This document shows, in pieces, positions 36,431-45,051 of a stretch of DNA of 64,000 bases. The translations under genes and the position numbers were made by a program. A model generated the notes under the pieces. The model made no database searches. It had not been told where the DNA came from and saw only the letters and a list, made by a program, of their open reading frames with translations. The DNA is from an uncultured Celeribacter sp. (GTDB taxonomy: Bacteria; Pseudomonadota; Alphaproteobacteria; Rhodobacterales; Rhodobacteraceae). The first letter of the stretch is position 1. Each line of letters opens with the position of its first letter. Where the stretch lies: NCBI RefSeq assembly GCF_963676475.1, contig NZ_OY781106.1, positions 2,852,001 through 2,916,000 on the forward strand, given 5' to 3'.

Positions 36431-37033
36431 ATGGCACAATCCCGCACCCAGTCCCGCGCATGGCAACGAATGCTCTCCGGTCGCAGGCTCGACCTGCTGG
36501 ACCCGACACCGATGGACATCGAGATCGAGGATATTGCCCATGGTCTGGCCTTTGTGGCACGTTGGAATGGGCAAACCCATGGCGATTACGCCTATTCCGT
36601 TGCGGAACATTCCATTCTGGTCGAAGAGATTTTCCGCAAGCTCTATCCAAACGAGCCGATCAAATGGCAACTCGCCGCACTTTTGCACGATGCGCCGGAA
36701 TATGTGATCGGCGATATGATTTCACCTGTCAAAGTCGCGATTGGGCCCGATTATGGTGAGCTCGATGATCGGCTGACCGCCGCAATCCATATTCGCTTTG
36801 GCCTTCCCGCGAAAATTCCGGTGACGATCAAGAAAAAGATTAAAAAGGCGGATAAGGTGTCGGCTTGGCTGGAAGCAACGCAGATTGCGGGCTTTTCTAT
36901 CGAAGAAAGCAACAAATTCTTCGGGAAGATGGATCCCGATCTGGTCGGTGATCTGAAACTTCACCTGCGTCCACCCGTCGAGACCCGCAAAGCCTTCACC
37001 GCGCGCCATGCGGCGTTGATGGCGGCACTTTGA
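36431..37033 (+). CDS. HD-domain phosphohydrolase (YfbR-like)
   Basis: A 200-residue HD-superfamily protein with the metal-binding motif H...HD...D visible in SVAEHSILVEE, AALLHDAPEYVIGDMISPVK and DKVSAWLEA. Relatives hydrolyse deoxynucleoside monophosphates; substrate specificity here is inferred. It is divergent from ahcY with ~160 bases between. Confidence 0.85.
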   Translation: MAQSRTQSRAWQRMLSGRRLDLLDPTPMDIEIEDIAHGLAFVARWNGQTHGDYAYSVAEHSILVEEIFRKLYPNEPIKWQLAALLHDAPEYVIGDMISPVKVAIGPDYGELDDRLTAAIHIRFGLPAKIPVTIKKKIKKADKVSAWLEATQIAGFSIEESNKFFGKMDPDLVGDLKLHLRPPVETRKAFTARHAALMAAL

Positions 37034-37208
37034 TCTGCTCGGAGTAAAGGCCGAGCTTTTCGGGCATAGCCCTCAGCCTAGTAAACCATGCTGCGCGCGC
37101 GGTCCGCCTCGCAAGACGTCGCTCTGCCATATAGGCTCGGCGGTGATGAAGTTCGGGAGAGGTTGCATCCCGTTTCGTCATCAGTTCCGTCGCCATTATG
37201 TGTAACAT
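36996..37208 (-). CDS. Possible small basic protein
   Basis: An open frame of up to 70 residues rich in Arg (RRAYMAERRLARRTARAAWF) that overlaps the end of the HD gene by 38 bases on the opposite strand. There is an ATG at 37208 and another at 37196. I do not recognise a family and see no clear ribosome site. It is listed because the ~270-base gap holds nothing else. Confidence 0.25.
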   Translation of the reverse strand: MLHIMATELMTKRDATSPELHHRRAYMAERRLARRTARAAWFTRLRAMPEKLGLYSEQIKVPPSTPHGAR

Positions 37209-37305
37209 TGGTTTACTCCCGAAAACTCGACATGCCTTTCATTTATTATATATGGTGAACTCATCCCACTCAGGGATTTTTGCGAATTGTAAGAAAATTT
37301 AACAT

Positions 37306-38211
37306 ATGAGCGAAATCGACTGGCGTCGCATCCCCTCTCTTTCCAGCCTCAGAGCCTTCGAGGCCACCGCACGTCTGGGCAGCTTCACCGCGGCAGGTGT
37401 GGCGCTGAACGTGACCCACGCCGCAATCACGCAACAGGTTCGGGCGCTTGAGAAAGACTTGGGACTTACCCTTTTGCAACGCGAAGGGCGTGGTATGGGC
37501 CTCACAGAGGCCGGGCGCCAATTGGCCGACGCTCTATCAGAGGGTTTCACATCTATTGCCGATGGGATCGAAAATCTGCGCAACGGACCTCAGTCGCGCG
37601 GGTTGCGCGTCACCTGTACGCCCGCCTTGTCCCACGCGTTTATCATTCCGAGGCTGGGCCAATTCTGGGATGCACATCCCGAGATTCCCGTTTCGCTGAC
37701 CCCCTCCGTGTCCTTGGACGATCTGCGGCATCAAAAATTCGATCTCGGCATTCGTACCGGCAAAGGCGATTGGCCCGGTGTGGACATCGTACCCCTTTGG
37801 ACCACGCGGATTGTCCTGATCGCCAGCCCGATTCTGATAGAAAAACATGGTGGAGATGTCTCGCGCCTGCCGCTTCAGACGATGCCGTGGATCAGATCAC
37901 AAGCACATCAAGGCGATCTGGACCTGATGCGTCAGTTTGGAGTCGATGGCGCCAAAGCCCCGACGATATTTATCGAAGGACAATCCGACGCCGTGCAAGC
38001 CGTTGTGCGGGGTTTGGGTCTTACTTTTGTGTCAGAGATTGCCGTGAGCGATGATTTGGCGTCGGGTGCTCTGGTGCATGTGCCGATTGCCCTGGAGGGC
38101 GCTGAGTTCACCTATTACGCCGTCACCCCAAAAGGAGTGGAACGCAAATCCAGTCGGCTTTTCATTCATTGGCTGAAAACGCTGGCACCCGATGCAAGCG
38201 CCATTGCGTAA
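37306..38211 (+). CDS. LysR-family transcriptional regulator (GcvA-like), copy 1
   Basis: A 301-residue regulator: N-terminal helix-turn-helix (LSSLRAFEATARLGSFTAAG, then HAAITQQVRALEKDLGLTLL) and a C-terminal effector domain (LGIRTGKGDWPGVDIVPLW). It is closest to GcvA-type regulators. A related gene with the same architecture lies at 38478. Neither has an obvious divergent target operon. A hairpin terminator follows it. Confidence 0.9.
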   Translation: MSEIDWRRIPSLSSLRAFEATARLGSFTAAGVALNVTHAAITQQVRALEKDLGLTLLQREGRGMGLTEAGRQLADALSEGFTSIADGIENLRNGPQSRGLRVTCTPALSHAFIIPRLGQFWDAHPEIPVSLTPSVSLDDLRHQKFDLGIRTGKGDWPGVDIVPLWTTRIVLIASPILIEKHGGDVSRLPLQTMPWIRSQAHQGDLDLMRQFGVDGAKAPTIFIEGQSDAVQAVVRGLGLTFVSEIAVSDDLASGALVHVPIALEGAEFTYYAVTPKGVERKSSRLFIHWLKTLAPDASAIA

Positions 38212-38215
38212 AATA

Positions 38216-38244
38216 AAAGACCCGCCGAAGCGGGCCTTTTGCGC
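38216..38244. terminator. Bidirectional terminator between lysR copy 1 and the 43-aa gene
   Basis: CCCGC (38221-38225) / GCGGG (38230-38234) with a CGAA tetraloop, flanked by AAAATAAAAGA on the left and CCTTTT on the right. U-runs exist in both directions, matching the two converging genes. Confidence 0.75.
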
Positions 38245-38246
38245 GA

Positions 38247-38378
38247 TCAGAGACTGACGCGACGGTTCATTTGGTAGTTCAGATCATACCGCATATCGCG
38301 GCTCTGACGTTTTTCGCGCTCCACGAAAGACGGGGCGGAGCGCTTTTTGCCAGAAAACAGGGATTTAAACTTGGACAT
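38247..38378 (-). CDS. Small 43-residue basic protein, unknown function
   Basis: Too short for ordinary gene finding, but well formed. ATG 38378 has GAGGCGC six bases upstream, the product starts MSKFKSLFSGKKRSAPSFVE and ends NYQMNRRVSL, and a terminator with a minus-strand U-run follows the TGA. It is highly basic with no membrane segment. Autonomous transcription between two lysR genes suggests a real gene; I cannot name a family. Confidence 0.6.
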   Translation of the reverse strand: MSKFKSLFSGKKRSAPSFVEREKRQSRDMRYDLNYQMNRRVSL

Positions 38379-38477
38379 GGTGCGCCTCATTTGGTTGCTG
38401 AAACCCTTTTGGCACCAAACTGAGATTCTCCAAAGTTTATATGGCTTTTAACATGTAAGCTGAACTAACATGGGGTC

Positions 38478-39407
38478 ATGGATTGGAAAGATATGCCCAC
38501 ACTCGCCGCCCTGCGCGCCTTTGAAGTGGCCGCGCGTCTCGGCAGTTTTTCAGCGGCAGCGCGTGCACTTAACGTCACCCATGCCGCGATCTCACAACAT
38601 GTGCGCAGTCTTGAGACTCATCTCGACGAAAAGCTGTTCACCCGGGCCGCGCGCGGAATGGTTTTGACGCAGGCCGGGCTTGCCCTCTCTGAAACGCTCA
38701 CCGAAGGCTTCGGCATGATCGTCAGCGGTGTGCGCGCCATCACCGACGAGCGCGCGCATCGGCCCGTCAATATTTCCACGTCCCCGACTTTTGCAGAAGT
38801 GTGGCTCATGCCCAAACTCGGTGCCTTCTGGACGGAGCACCCGGATATTTATCTGCAAGTGCAGCCACACATGGGGCTAAGCAACTTGCGCGCGGACGGG
38901 ATTGATGTGGCGATCCGTTTTGGCGCGGGTCAATGGCCCGGGCTGGATGTGGTGCCTCTGTTGATGAGTCCCTTCACGGTGGTGTGCAGCCCGGATTATA
39001 CGGAGGCCAATAGTCTCAATGAGATCGAAGACCTGAGTGCGCTCTACTGGGTGTTCTCTGAATTCTCATCTGAGCAATATGCCTGGGGCAATCGCATCGG
39101 CATGGATTTCAAACAACAGGGCTACAAAGAGTTGGCAAGCAATGCGCTCACCCTGTCTGCCGTACGTTCCGGTCTGGGGGTGTCGATCCAGTCACGTGTC
39201 TTGGTGGAGGACGATATCGCCTCCGGTCGCATGAAAGTGTTGTACGAGGGCGATCCCGAAGGCATTGGCTATTACATCGTCACCTTGCCCGGCGTGCTGT
39301 CGCCACAGGTGAAAACCCTGCGCAACTGGCTTTTGCGCAATGCCGAGGATGTCACGACCGTGGAAGAGATCGAGACCGAGATCAGTGAAGAGACTGATCT
39401 GCTTTAG
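38478..39407 (+). CDS. LysR-family transcriptional regulator (GcvA-like), copy 2
   Basis: A 309-residue regulator: helix-turn-helix in LAALRAFEVAARLGSFSAAA, then HAAISQHVRSLETHLDEKLF, and the effector domain with GAGQWPGLDVVPL. It shares the LNVTHAAI segment with copy 1, so the two are paralogues. The acidic C-terminal tail (TTVEEIETEISEETDLL) is longer than usual. Its stop overlaps the regA stop by three or four bases on the opposite strand. Confidence 0.9.
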   Translation: MDWKDMPTLAALRAFEVAARLGSFSAAARALNVTHAAISQHVRSLETHLDEKLFTRAARGMVLTQAGLALSETLTEGFGMIVSGVRAITDERAHRPVNISTSPTFAEVWLMPKLGAFWTEHPDIYLQVQPHMGLSNLRADGIDVAIRFGAGQWPGLDVVPLLMSPFTVVCSPDYTEANSLNEIEDLSALYWVFSEFSSEQYAWGNRIGMDFKQQGYKELASNALTLSAVRSGLGVSIQSRVLVEDDIASGRMKVLYEGDPEGIGYYIVTLPGVLSPQVKTLRNWLLRNAEDVTTVEEIETEISEETDLL

Positions 39408-39958
39408 CGCGGCGAGCGTTTCGCCAAGATACGCTGCAATGTGCGACGATGCATGTTGAGACGGCGCGCGGTCTCCGAGACATTGCGATCGCAAAGCTCA
39501 TAGACCCGCTGAATATGTTCCCAACGCACGCGATCCGCAGACATCGGGTTTTCCGGCGGCGGCGGCAGATCATCGCCCTTGGAGATGAGGGCATGGACAA
39601 TGTCATTCGCATCGGCCGGTTTCGACAGATAATCCGTCGCCCCGATCTTGACGGCTGCGACAGCGGTCGCGATGGCACCATAGCCAGTCAGCACGACAAT
39701 ACGGCTGTCCGGGCGTTTTTCGCGCAGCACTTCGACCACATCGAGGCCATTGCCGTCCTCAAGACGCAAATCGACAACGGCGTAGGCCGGCGGGCGGGCA
39801 GTGGCAATGGCTTTTCCGGCAGCAACGGACCCGGCCATCTCGACATCAAAGCCACGTTTTTCCATGGCCCGCGCAAGGCGACGCAGGAAGGGCTCGTCAT
39901 CATCGACCAACAAAAGCGACTTGTCTTCGCCCAGTTCCACAATCTCGTCCGCGTCCAT
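39404..39958 (-). CDS. regA: Redox response regulator RegA (PrrA/ActR)
   Basis: RegA is the DNA-binding response regulator of the RegB/RegA global redox system controlling photosynthesis, respiration, nitrogen and carbon fixation genes. The 184-residue protein has a receiver domain with phosphorylated Asp63 (AYAVVDLRLEDGNGLD), Lys in YLSKP, a four-proline linker (DDLPPPPENPMSADRVRWEH) and the invariant C-terminal Fis-type helix-turn-helix (NVSETARRLNMHRRTLQRIL). ATG 39958 gives the family length. It follows senC by 87 bases on the minus strand, in the classical regB / senC-regA arrangement. Confidence 0.95.
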   Translation of the reverse strand: MDADEIVELGEDKSLLLVDDDEPFLRRLARAMEKRGFDVEMAGSVAAGKAIATARPPAYAVVDLRLEDGNGLDVVEVLREKRPDSRIVVLTGYGAIATAVAAVKIGATDYLSKPADANDIVHALISKGDDLPPPPENPMSADRVRWEHIQRVYELCDRNVSETARRLNMHRRTLQRILAKRSPR

Positions 39959-40045
39959 CCCGGATCTCCCGCCATCGGCATAAATCTGATACATTCAGAT
40001 GTGTTTTAGAACGCCTCTAAGGAGGGGTCAATTTTTACCCTGCTG

Positions 40046-40675
40046 TTACCCAGCGGCATCAATGAAACAGGCCACACGATCAGCCATTTGTTCCGGCGTA
40101 TCTTCGCGTTTGAAGAAATCCACAAATCCGATCTCAGGGAACACCAGATAGGTAAAGGTCGAATGGTCGACGAGATAATACTCGGGATCACCGTCTTCCT
40201 GTTTCTTGTAGTACGTCTTGTAGGCCATGGAGGCTGCTTTGACCTGTTCGGGCGAGCCGGTGAGGCCGATCATGTTGTCATGAAACAGAGAGGTGAATTC
40301 ATTGACCACCTCGGGCGTGTCGCGCTCCGGGTCGATAGAGATGAAGGCCGTTTGCGCATCATAACCGCGCTCATCGAGGATCCGCAAAGCATCGGCGTTG
40401 CGCATATTGTCGAGCGGGCAAACATCGGGACAGAAGGTATAGCCAAAATAGAGGATCGTCGGCTTGGTGAAGACATCCTGATCGGTCACAGTCACGCCAT
40501 CTTCGCGCACAAGCTCGAAAGGCCCGCCAATCGCACCCGCACCACCGCTTACCGCAGAGGCACGACATTGCGCAAAGGCATCATCGCCGACAGGCCGGGT
40601 GACAAACCAAAGACTTCCACCGATAACGGCGGCCATCACAGCGGTCGCCACAATGGCAATGGATTTCGTAGACAT
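40046..40675 (-). CDS. senC: SenC/PrrC (SCO1 family) copper chaperone
   Basis: A 209-residue membrane-tethered thioredoxin-fold protein that delivers copper to cytochrome c oxidase and is linked to RegB signalling. An N-terminal helix (IVATAVMAAVIGGSLWF) precedes the CuA-type motif FCPDVCP (C82, C86), with the third ligand His in LVDHSTFTYL. ATG 40675 is used because GGGAGG lies six bases upstream; the ATG at 40681 directly abuts it. It is divergent from regB. Confidence 0.95.
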   Translation of the reverse strand: MSTKSIAIVATAVMAAVIGGSLWFVTRPVGDDAFAQCRASAVSGGAGAIGGPFELVREDGVTVTDQDVFTKPTILYFGYTFCPDVCPLDNMRNADALRILDERGYDAQTAFISIDPERDTPEVVNEFTSLFHDNMIGLTGSPEQVKAASMAYKTYYKKQEDGDPEYYLVDHSTFTYLVFPEIGFVDFFKREDTPEQMADRVACFIDAAG

Positions 40676-40821
40676 GTTCATCCTCCCTAAGTGCAGCGCC
40701 TTGGTCGCGTTGACGCAGCGTGATCGACCTCGACGATTAGCTTTGCATTTGCTCCGCTCCTCAGATCAATTGCAAAAGGCTTGCACAAGGGTCTTAATGC
40801 CGCAGAAGGTCAATTACACGC
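40676..40821. promoter_or_regulatory. Divergent promoter region of senC-regA and regB
   Basis: A 146-base region driving transcription both ways. In related bacteria RegA autoregulates here, but I can mark no RegA site or strong -35/-10 pair with confidence. Confidence 0.4.
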
Positions 40822-42216
40822 ATGTTTGAAGCCAAAGACGATTTAATGCCCGTGGAACGGCGCTCCGACTGGGTGCGCCTTCGCACCTTGGTGGCCGTGC
40901 GATGGATCGCCATTTTCGGTCAGATCGCCAGCATCCTGGTCGCGATATTTTTCTTCAACCTTCACTTGGAGATCGGCTTTTTCGCCATCGTGATCGGCGC
41001 CTCGGTGATCCTCAATATCGTTGCAACGTTCATCTATCCGGAAAACACCCGACTGAGCGAACGCGGCGCCACCTTGATGTTGTTGTTCGACATCACCCAG
41101 CTGTCCTGTCTGTTGTATTTCTCCGGCGGTCTGACGAACCCGTTTTCCGTCCTGATCCTCGCGCCCGTGTCGATTTCTGCATCTGCCCTGCGCCCGAAAT
41201 CCTCCATTGTAAATGGCGCTTTCGCCATCGCTTTTGTAACGCTTCTCACCGTTTATCATGTGCCGCTGCACATGTCGGATGGGGTTGAATTGATCATCCC
41301 CGACATCTTTCTGTTCGGAAACTGGGCCGGCATCGTCATCGGCATCCTGTTTCTGGGGGTGTTTTCCTGGCGTGTGACCTCCGAAATTCACACCATGTCT
41401 CAGGCGCTTCTGGCCACTCAGATGGCCTTGACCCGCGAACAGAAACTCACCGACATCGGTGGAGTTGTCGCGGCTGCGGCGCATGAATTGGGCACACCCC
41501 TTGCCACCATCAAACTCGTGTCAAGCGAATTGGTCGACGATCTCAAAGGCCACGATCTTCTGCGCGAAGATGCTCAGCTCATCAACGAACAGGCGGATCG
41601 GTGCCGCGACATCCTTCATTCGATGGGGCAGGCGGGGAAAGACGATTTGCACATGCGCTTCGCCCCGCTGCAAGCCGTGATCGAAGAGGCCGCGCAGCCC
41701 CACACCGGCCGCGGCAAAACCGTCAGCCTTGAGGTCTTAGGAGCGGAAGATGGATCGGAGCAGCCCTATGTCTATCGCAGGCCGGAAATCATTCACGGGC
41801 TGCGCAACCTCATCCAGAACGCCGTGGATTTTTGCGAGACCACGGTCTGGGTCGACATCTTGTGGAGCAAACGGCGCATCACCCTTCGGATTATCGACGA
41901 CGGCGCGGGGTTTCCGTCCTCCGTCATCGGTCGGATTGGCGATCCGTTCATGCGGCACAGGCGTTCTGAGAAAGAGGTGGAAAAGCGGCCCGGTTACAAA
42001 GGCATGGGGCTCGGTCTTTTCATTGCCAAAACACTTCTGGAGCGCACGGGTGCAGAGATGAGTTTTGCGAATGGCTCCGATCGGCACGATATGCATCTTC
42101 ATGCCGGGCGTCGTTCCGGGGCAATTGTTGAATTGAGCTGGCGTCGGGACCTCATTGGTGTCCCTGAGGGAGAACAAAAAAAGGCCTTGGGCGAAAACGC
42201 GCTCCTCAAGGCGTAA
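40822..42216 (+). CDS. regB: Redox sensor histidine kinase RegB (PrrB/ActS)
   Basis: RegB senses the quinone pool and cellular redox state and phosphorylates RegA. The 464-residue protein has six membrane helices (to ~185) containing the quinone-binding heptapeptide GGLTNPF (102-108). The H-box is AAHELGTPLATIKL (His221), the redox-active cysteine is in QADRCRDIL (Cys261), and the N/G boxes of the ATPase are NLIQNAVDF, DDGAGFP and GMGLGLFIAKTLLE. All functional landmarks are present. Confidence 0.96.
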   Translation: MFEAKDDLMPVERRSDWVRLRTLVAVRWIAIFGQIASILVAIFFFNLHLEIGFFAIVIGASVILNIVATFIYPENTRLSERGATLMLLFDITQLSCLLYFSGGLTNPFSVLILAPVSISASALRPKSSIVNGAFAIAFVTLLTVYHVPLHMSDGVELIIPDIFLFGNWAGIVIGILFLGVFSWRVTSEIHTMSQALLATQMALTREQKLTDIGGVVAAAAHELGTPLATIKLVSSELVDDLKGHDLLREDAQLINEQADRCRDILHSMGQAGKDDLHMRFAPLQAVIEEAAQPHTGRGKTVSLEVLGAEDGSEQPYVYRRPEIIHGLRNLIQNAVDFCETTVWVDILWSKRRITLRIIDDGAGFPSSVIGRIGDPFMRHRRSEKEVEKRPGYKGMGLGLFIAKTLLERTGAEMSFANGSDRHDMHLHAGRRSGAIVELSWRRDLIGVPEGEQKKALGENALLKA

Positions 42217-42320
42217 ACCGAGCGCCAATGGTACGGTTTGCTCACCTGTTTTAACGGAGCGTTAACTAAAATTACCCACACTTCCCCCATCACAAACGTG
42301 TCGTTTTTGTTGGGAATCAC

Positions 42321-43910
42321 ATGTCGTTCGACCTCCTGTTCACCCTAGCCACCCTGCTCGCTGGCAGTCTCGGCGTCGCCTTCCTTGTGCTCTATAGCCT
42401 TGCTTGGCTGGCCAGTCGCAAAGAGGACAAAAGGGCTATTGCGCTCGACACTCAGGACAATGACATCGTCTTTCTGTTCGACGACGAAAATCTCGTGAAC
42501 GCCACACCCTCCGCGCACAGCGTCATGGCCGCTGCTGCAGATGTTGGCTCTGATTGGTCGCGCCTTCTGTCCGTTCTGATCACGAAATTTCCGACACTTC
42601 AGCACGAAATCGCCGAATTGGCTGAACGTGGCAAAATCATTTTGGAATCCCGCGATGGAAGTGCCGTCCTCCATTGCGAATGGCGTAGCGGTTTGGCCCG
42701 GCTCACCCTATTCGATCATGAAACGGGCCACAGCCATATCGACATGGATCGTCATTCTCTCATGGCGATGGAACAGGAGTTGGAAACCCTGCGTGCAACC
42801 ACTGAAAACGTACCCTTTCTCGTCTGGCGCGAGCTTGAGGATGGCACGATCAGCTGGGCCAACAGCGCGTATATCTCTCTCGCAGACAGTCTTTCCGTCG
42901 ACAATGATGTGCCAAGCTGGCCGCCCGCATCGCTGTTCGAGACGCATTTGCTGGCCAATGCGGATGTGCATGGATCCCGTCGTCTCAACCTAAAAAACAA
43001 AGCCGGTGATACGCATTGGTATGATATCTATCGTTTCAAAATTGGCGAGGATTACCTTTATACCGGCAGCAGTGCGGACCGTACCGTGAAAGCCGAAGAA
43101 ACGCTGCGCGAATTCACGCAAACGCTGACGAAAACTTTCTCGCATCTGACCATCGGCCTTGCTGTTTTTGATCGCAACCGTCGGCTGGTACTCTTCAATC
43201 CGGCCTTGACGGATCTGACCTCTTTGCCTGCTGAATTCCTGATCACGCGTCCGGCTTTGACCTCATTTCTGGATCGTTTACGCGACAGCCAAATGATGCC
43301 GGAACCCAAGGATTACAAATCCTGGCGTCAAGAAATGGCCGCATTGGAAAATGCCGCCGAAGACGGTACTTATGAAGAGGTTTGGACCCTTCCAGGTGGC
43401 ATGACCTATCGGATTTCCGGGCGCCCGCATCCCGATGGGGCCATTGCATTCCTCTTCGAGGACATCTCTGCAGAAATGTCCCTAACCCGTCGTTTTCGCT
43501 CAGAAATCGAAACCGGGCAGGCCGTTCTGGACAGTCTCTCGGAAGCCATTGCGGTTTTCTCCAGCGAGGGCATGCTGATCATGGCGAACTCCGCCTACAC
43601 AAGCCTCTGGCGTCTCGAACAAATGGAAGGCATTCGCGAAACCAGCATCACCGACGCGACCCGCGTTTGGCATGCAAAATGTGCACCAACTCCGATATGG
43701 GGCGATCTTCGCGATTTCGTGAGCCGCGCCGGAGAGCGTACGGAATGGATCAGCCAAACCCGCCTGTGGGACGGTCGTCGCCTGAATTGTCGCTTCGTCC
43801 CCCTGCCGTCCGGGCAAACCCTTGTCGGGTTTTCTCCTGAAGAGCGGCCAAGCGCGTTGCGTCCGACGCTCCGCCCGCAGGCCAGAGACACGCAGTTTAT
43901 CAAGATGTAA
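42321..43910 (+). CDS. PAS-domain membrane protein
   Basis: The 529-residue protein has an N-terminal membrane helix (LLFTLATLLAGSLGVAFLVLY) and three PAS-like regions (~150-260, ~275-395 and ~400-510; e.g. TIGLAVFDRNRRLVLFNPAL and LSEAIAVFSSEGMLIMANSA). There is no kinase, GGDEF or other output domain. It is conserved next to regB in related bacteria, but its role is unknown; it could be a sensory partner. It starts 104 bases after regB. Confidence 0.8.
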   Translation: MSFDLLFTLATLLAGSLGVAFLVLYSLAWLASRKEDKRAIALDTQDNDIVFLFDDENLVNATPSAHSVMAAAADVGSDWSRLLSVLITKFPTLQHEIAELAERGKIILESRDGSAVLHCEWRSGLARLTLFDHETGHSHIDMDRHSLMAMEQELETLRATTENVPFLVWRELEDGTISWANSAYISLADSLSVDNDVPSWPPASLFETHLLANADVHGSRRLNLKNKAGDTHWYDIYRFKIGEDYLYTGSSADRTVKAEETLREFTQTLTKTFSHLTIGLAVFDRNRRLVLFNPALTDLTSLPAEFLITRPALTSFLDRLRDSQMMPEPKDYKSWRQEMAALENAAEDGTYEEVWTLPGGMTYRISGRPHPDGAIAFLFEDISAEMSLTRRFRSEIETGQAVLDSLSEAIAVFSSEGMLIMANSAYTSLWRLEQMEGIRETSITDATRVWHAKCAPTPIWGDLRDFVSRAGERTEWISQTRLWDGRRLNCRFVPLPSGQTLVGFSPEERPSALRPTLRPQARDTQFIKM

Positions 43911-43995
43911 CGCAGACACATCTTCTTCTTGCCCTTGTGTCCACTGCGAGGGAGCCTAAAGTCAGGCAACACGTCTGATACAAAGGCCAGCCTCC

Positions 43996-45051
43996 GTGAC
44001 CACACCAACTGATGCACGCGACACAACGACGGATCGCTCTCAGCTTCTCGATACATTTGTGACGAATAGCCCTTGGGGTGGATCTCGTTCTGAGGCCTTG
44101 GCCGGGGATGCCTCGCGTCGTCGCTACCATCGGTTGATTGATGAAACATCGGGTCGTACAGCCATATTGATGGACGCACCGCCGCAAGCCGGCGAAGATG
44201 TGCGTCCTTTTGTGAAAGTGGACAAGTATTTGTCCGGCATAGGCCTGTCCGCACCCGAGATTTATGCCGCTGACGCACAACTTGGGTTTTTGATCCTCGA
44301 GGATTTTGGCACTGATTTGTACGATCAGGTCTGTTTGCGCAAACCTGATCTTGAACCCCATCTCTATGACGCTGCCGTAGATGCGCTTGTGACACTCTGT
44401 TCCGCGGAATTGATGCAGGGTTTGGAGGACTATGTCCCTCGCATGACCGACCTCGCACTTTCCAGCTATGACTGGTATGTTGAACCCATTCTTGGGCGCG
44501 ATATGATAGATGAGAAAATCGCGTCTCAAGCTGTCCTTCAGTCCTTAATTAAAAGCCTCGGCACACATCGCGTCACAATCCTTCGCGACTATCACGCCCA
44601 AAATCTTTTGTGGCTCCCAGACAGGGACGGGGCCGCACGTGTCGGTCAGCTTGATTTTCAGGATGCCATGCTGGGCCCAATCGCCTATGATTTGATTTCG
44701 CTGACCACGGATGCGCGACGCGATGTCTCTGAGGAAATTCGCAATCGTTGCGTAACGCGTTTTTGCGATCAATTGGGCTTGAATCGGGTCGATTTCATGC
44801 GCGAAGCCGCCATTTGTTCCGTCCAGCGCAATCTGCGGATTTTGATGGTCTTCGCCCGGATGTCCCTTCATTTCGGGCGCACGAGCTATATCGACCTGAT
44901 CCCGCGCGTTTGGGAACATCTCCAAAGAGATCTCGATCATCCTGACCTTACGCAGCTTGCAACGCTTTTGCGCAAACACCTACCTGAACCCGATACATCA
45001 GCCCTGAACACACTCAAGGAAAAATGCGGTACCATCCCAACTCTGCAATGA
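43996..45051 (+). CDS. amgK: Anomeric N-acetylmuramate/N-acetylglucosamine kinase
   Basis: AmgK phosphorylates the anomeric hydroxyl of MurNAc in the peptidoglycan recycling route that bypasses de novo UDP-MurNAc synthesis (and fosfomycin). The 351-residue aminoglycoside-phosphotransferase fold has GDASRRRYHRL, the catalytic loop LRDYHAQNLLWL and metal-binding LDFQDAMLGPIAYDL. Translation starts at GTG 43996. The coupled murU gene overlaps by 28 bases and supports the role. Confidence 0.85.
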   Translation: MTTPTDARDTTTDRSQLLDTFVTNSPWGGSRSEALAGDASRRRYHRLIDETSGRTAILMDAPPQAGEDVRPFVKVDKYLSGIGLSAPEIYAADAQLGFLILEDFGTDLYDQVCLRKPDLEPHLYDAAVDALVTLCSAELMQGLEDYVPRMTDLALSSYDWYVEPILGRDMIDEKIASQAVLQSLIKSLGTHRVTILRDYHAQNLLWLPDRDGAARVGQLDFQDAMLGPIAYDLISLTTDARRDVSEEIRNRCVTRFCDQLGLNRVDFMREAAICSVQRNLRILMVFARMSLHFGRTSYIDLIPRVWEHLQRDLDHPDLTQLATLLRKHLPEPDTSALNTLKEKCGTIPTLQ

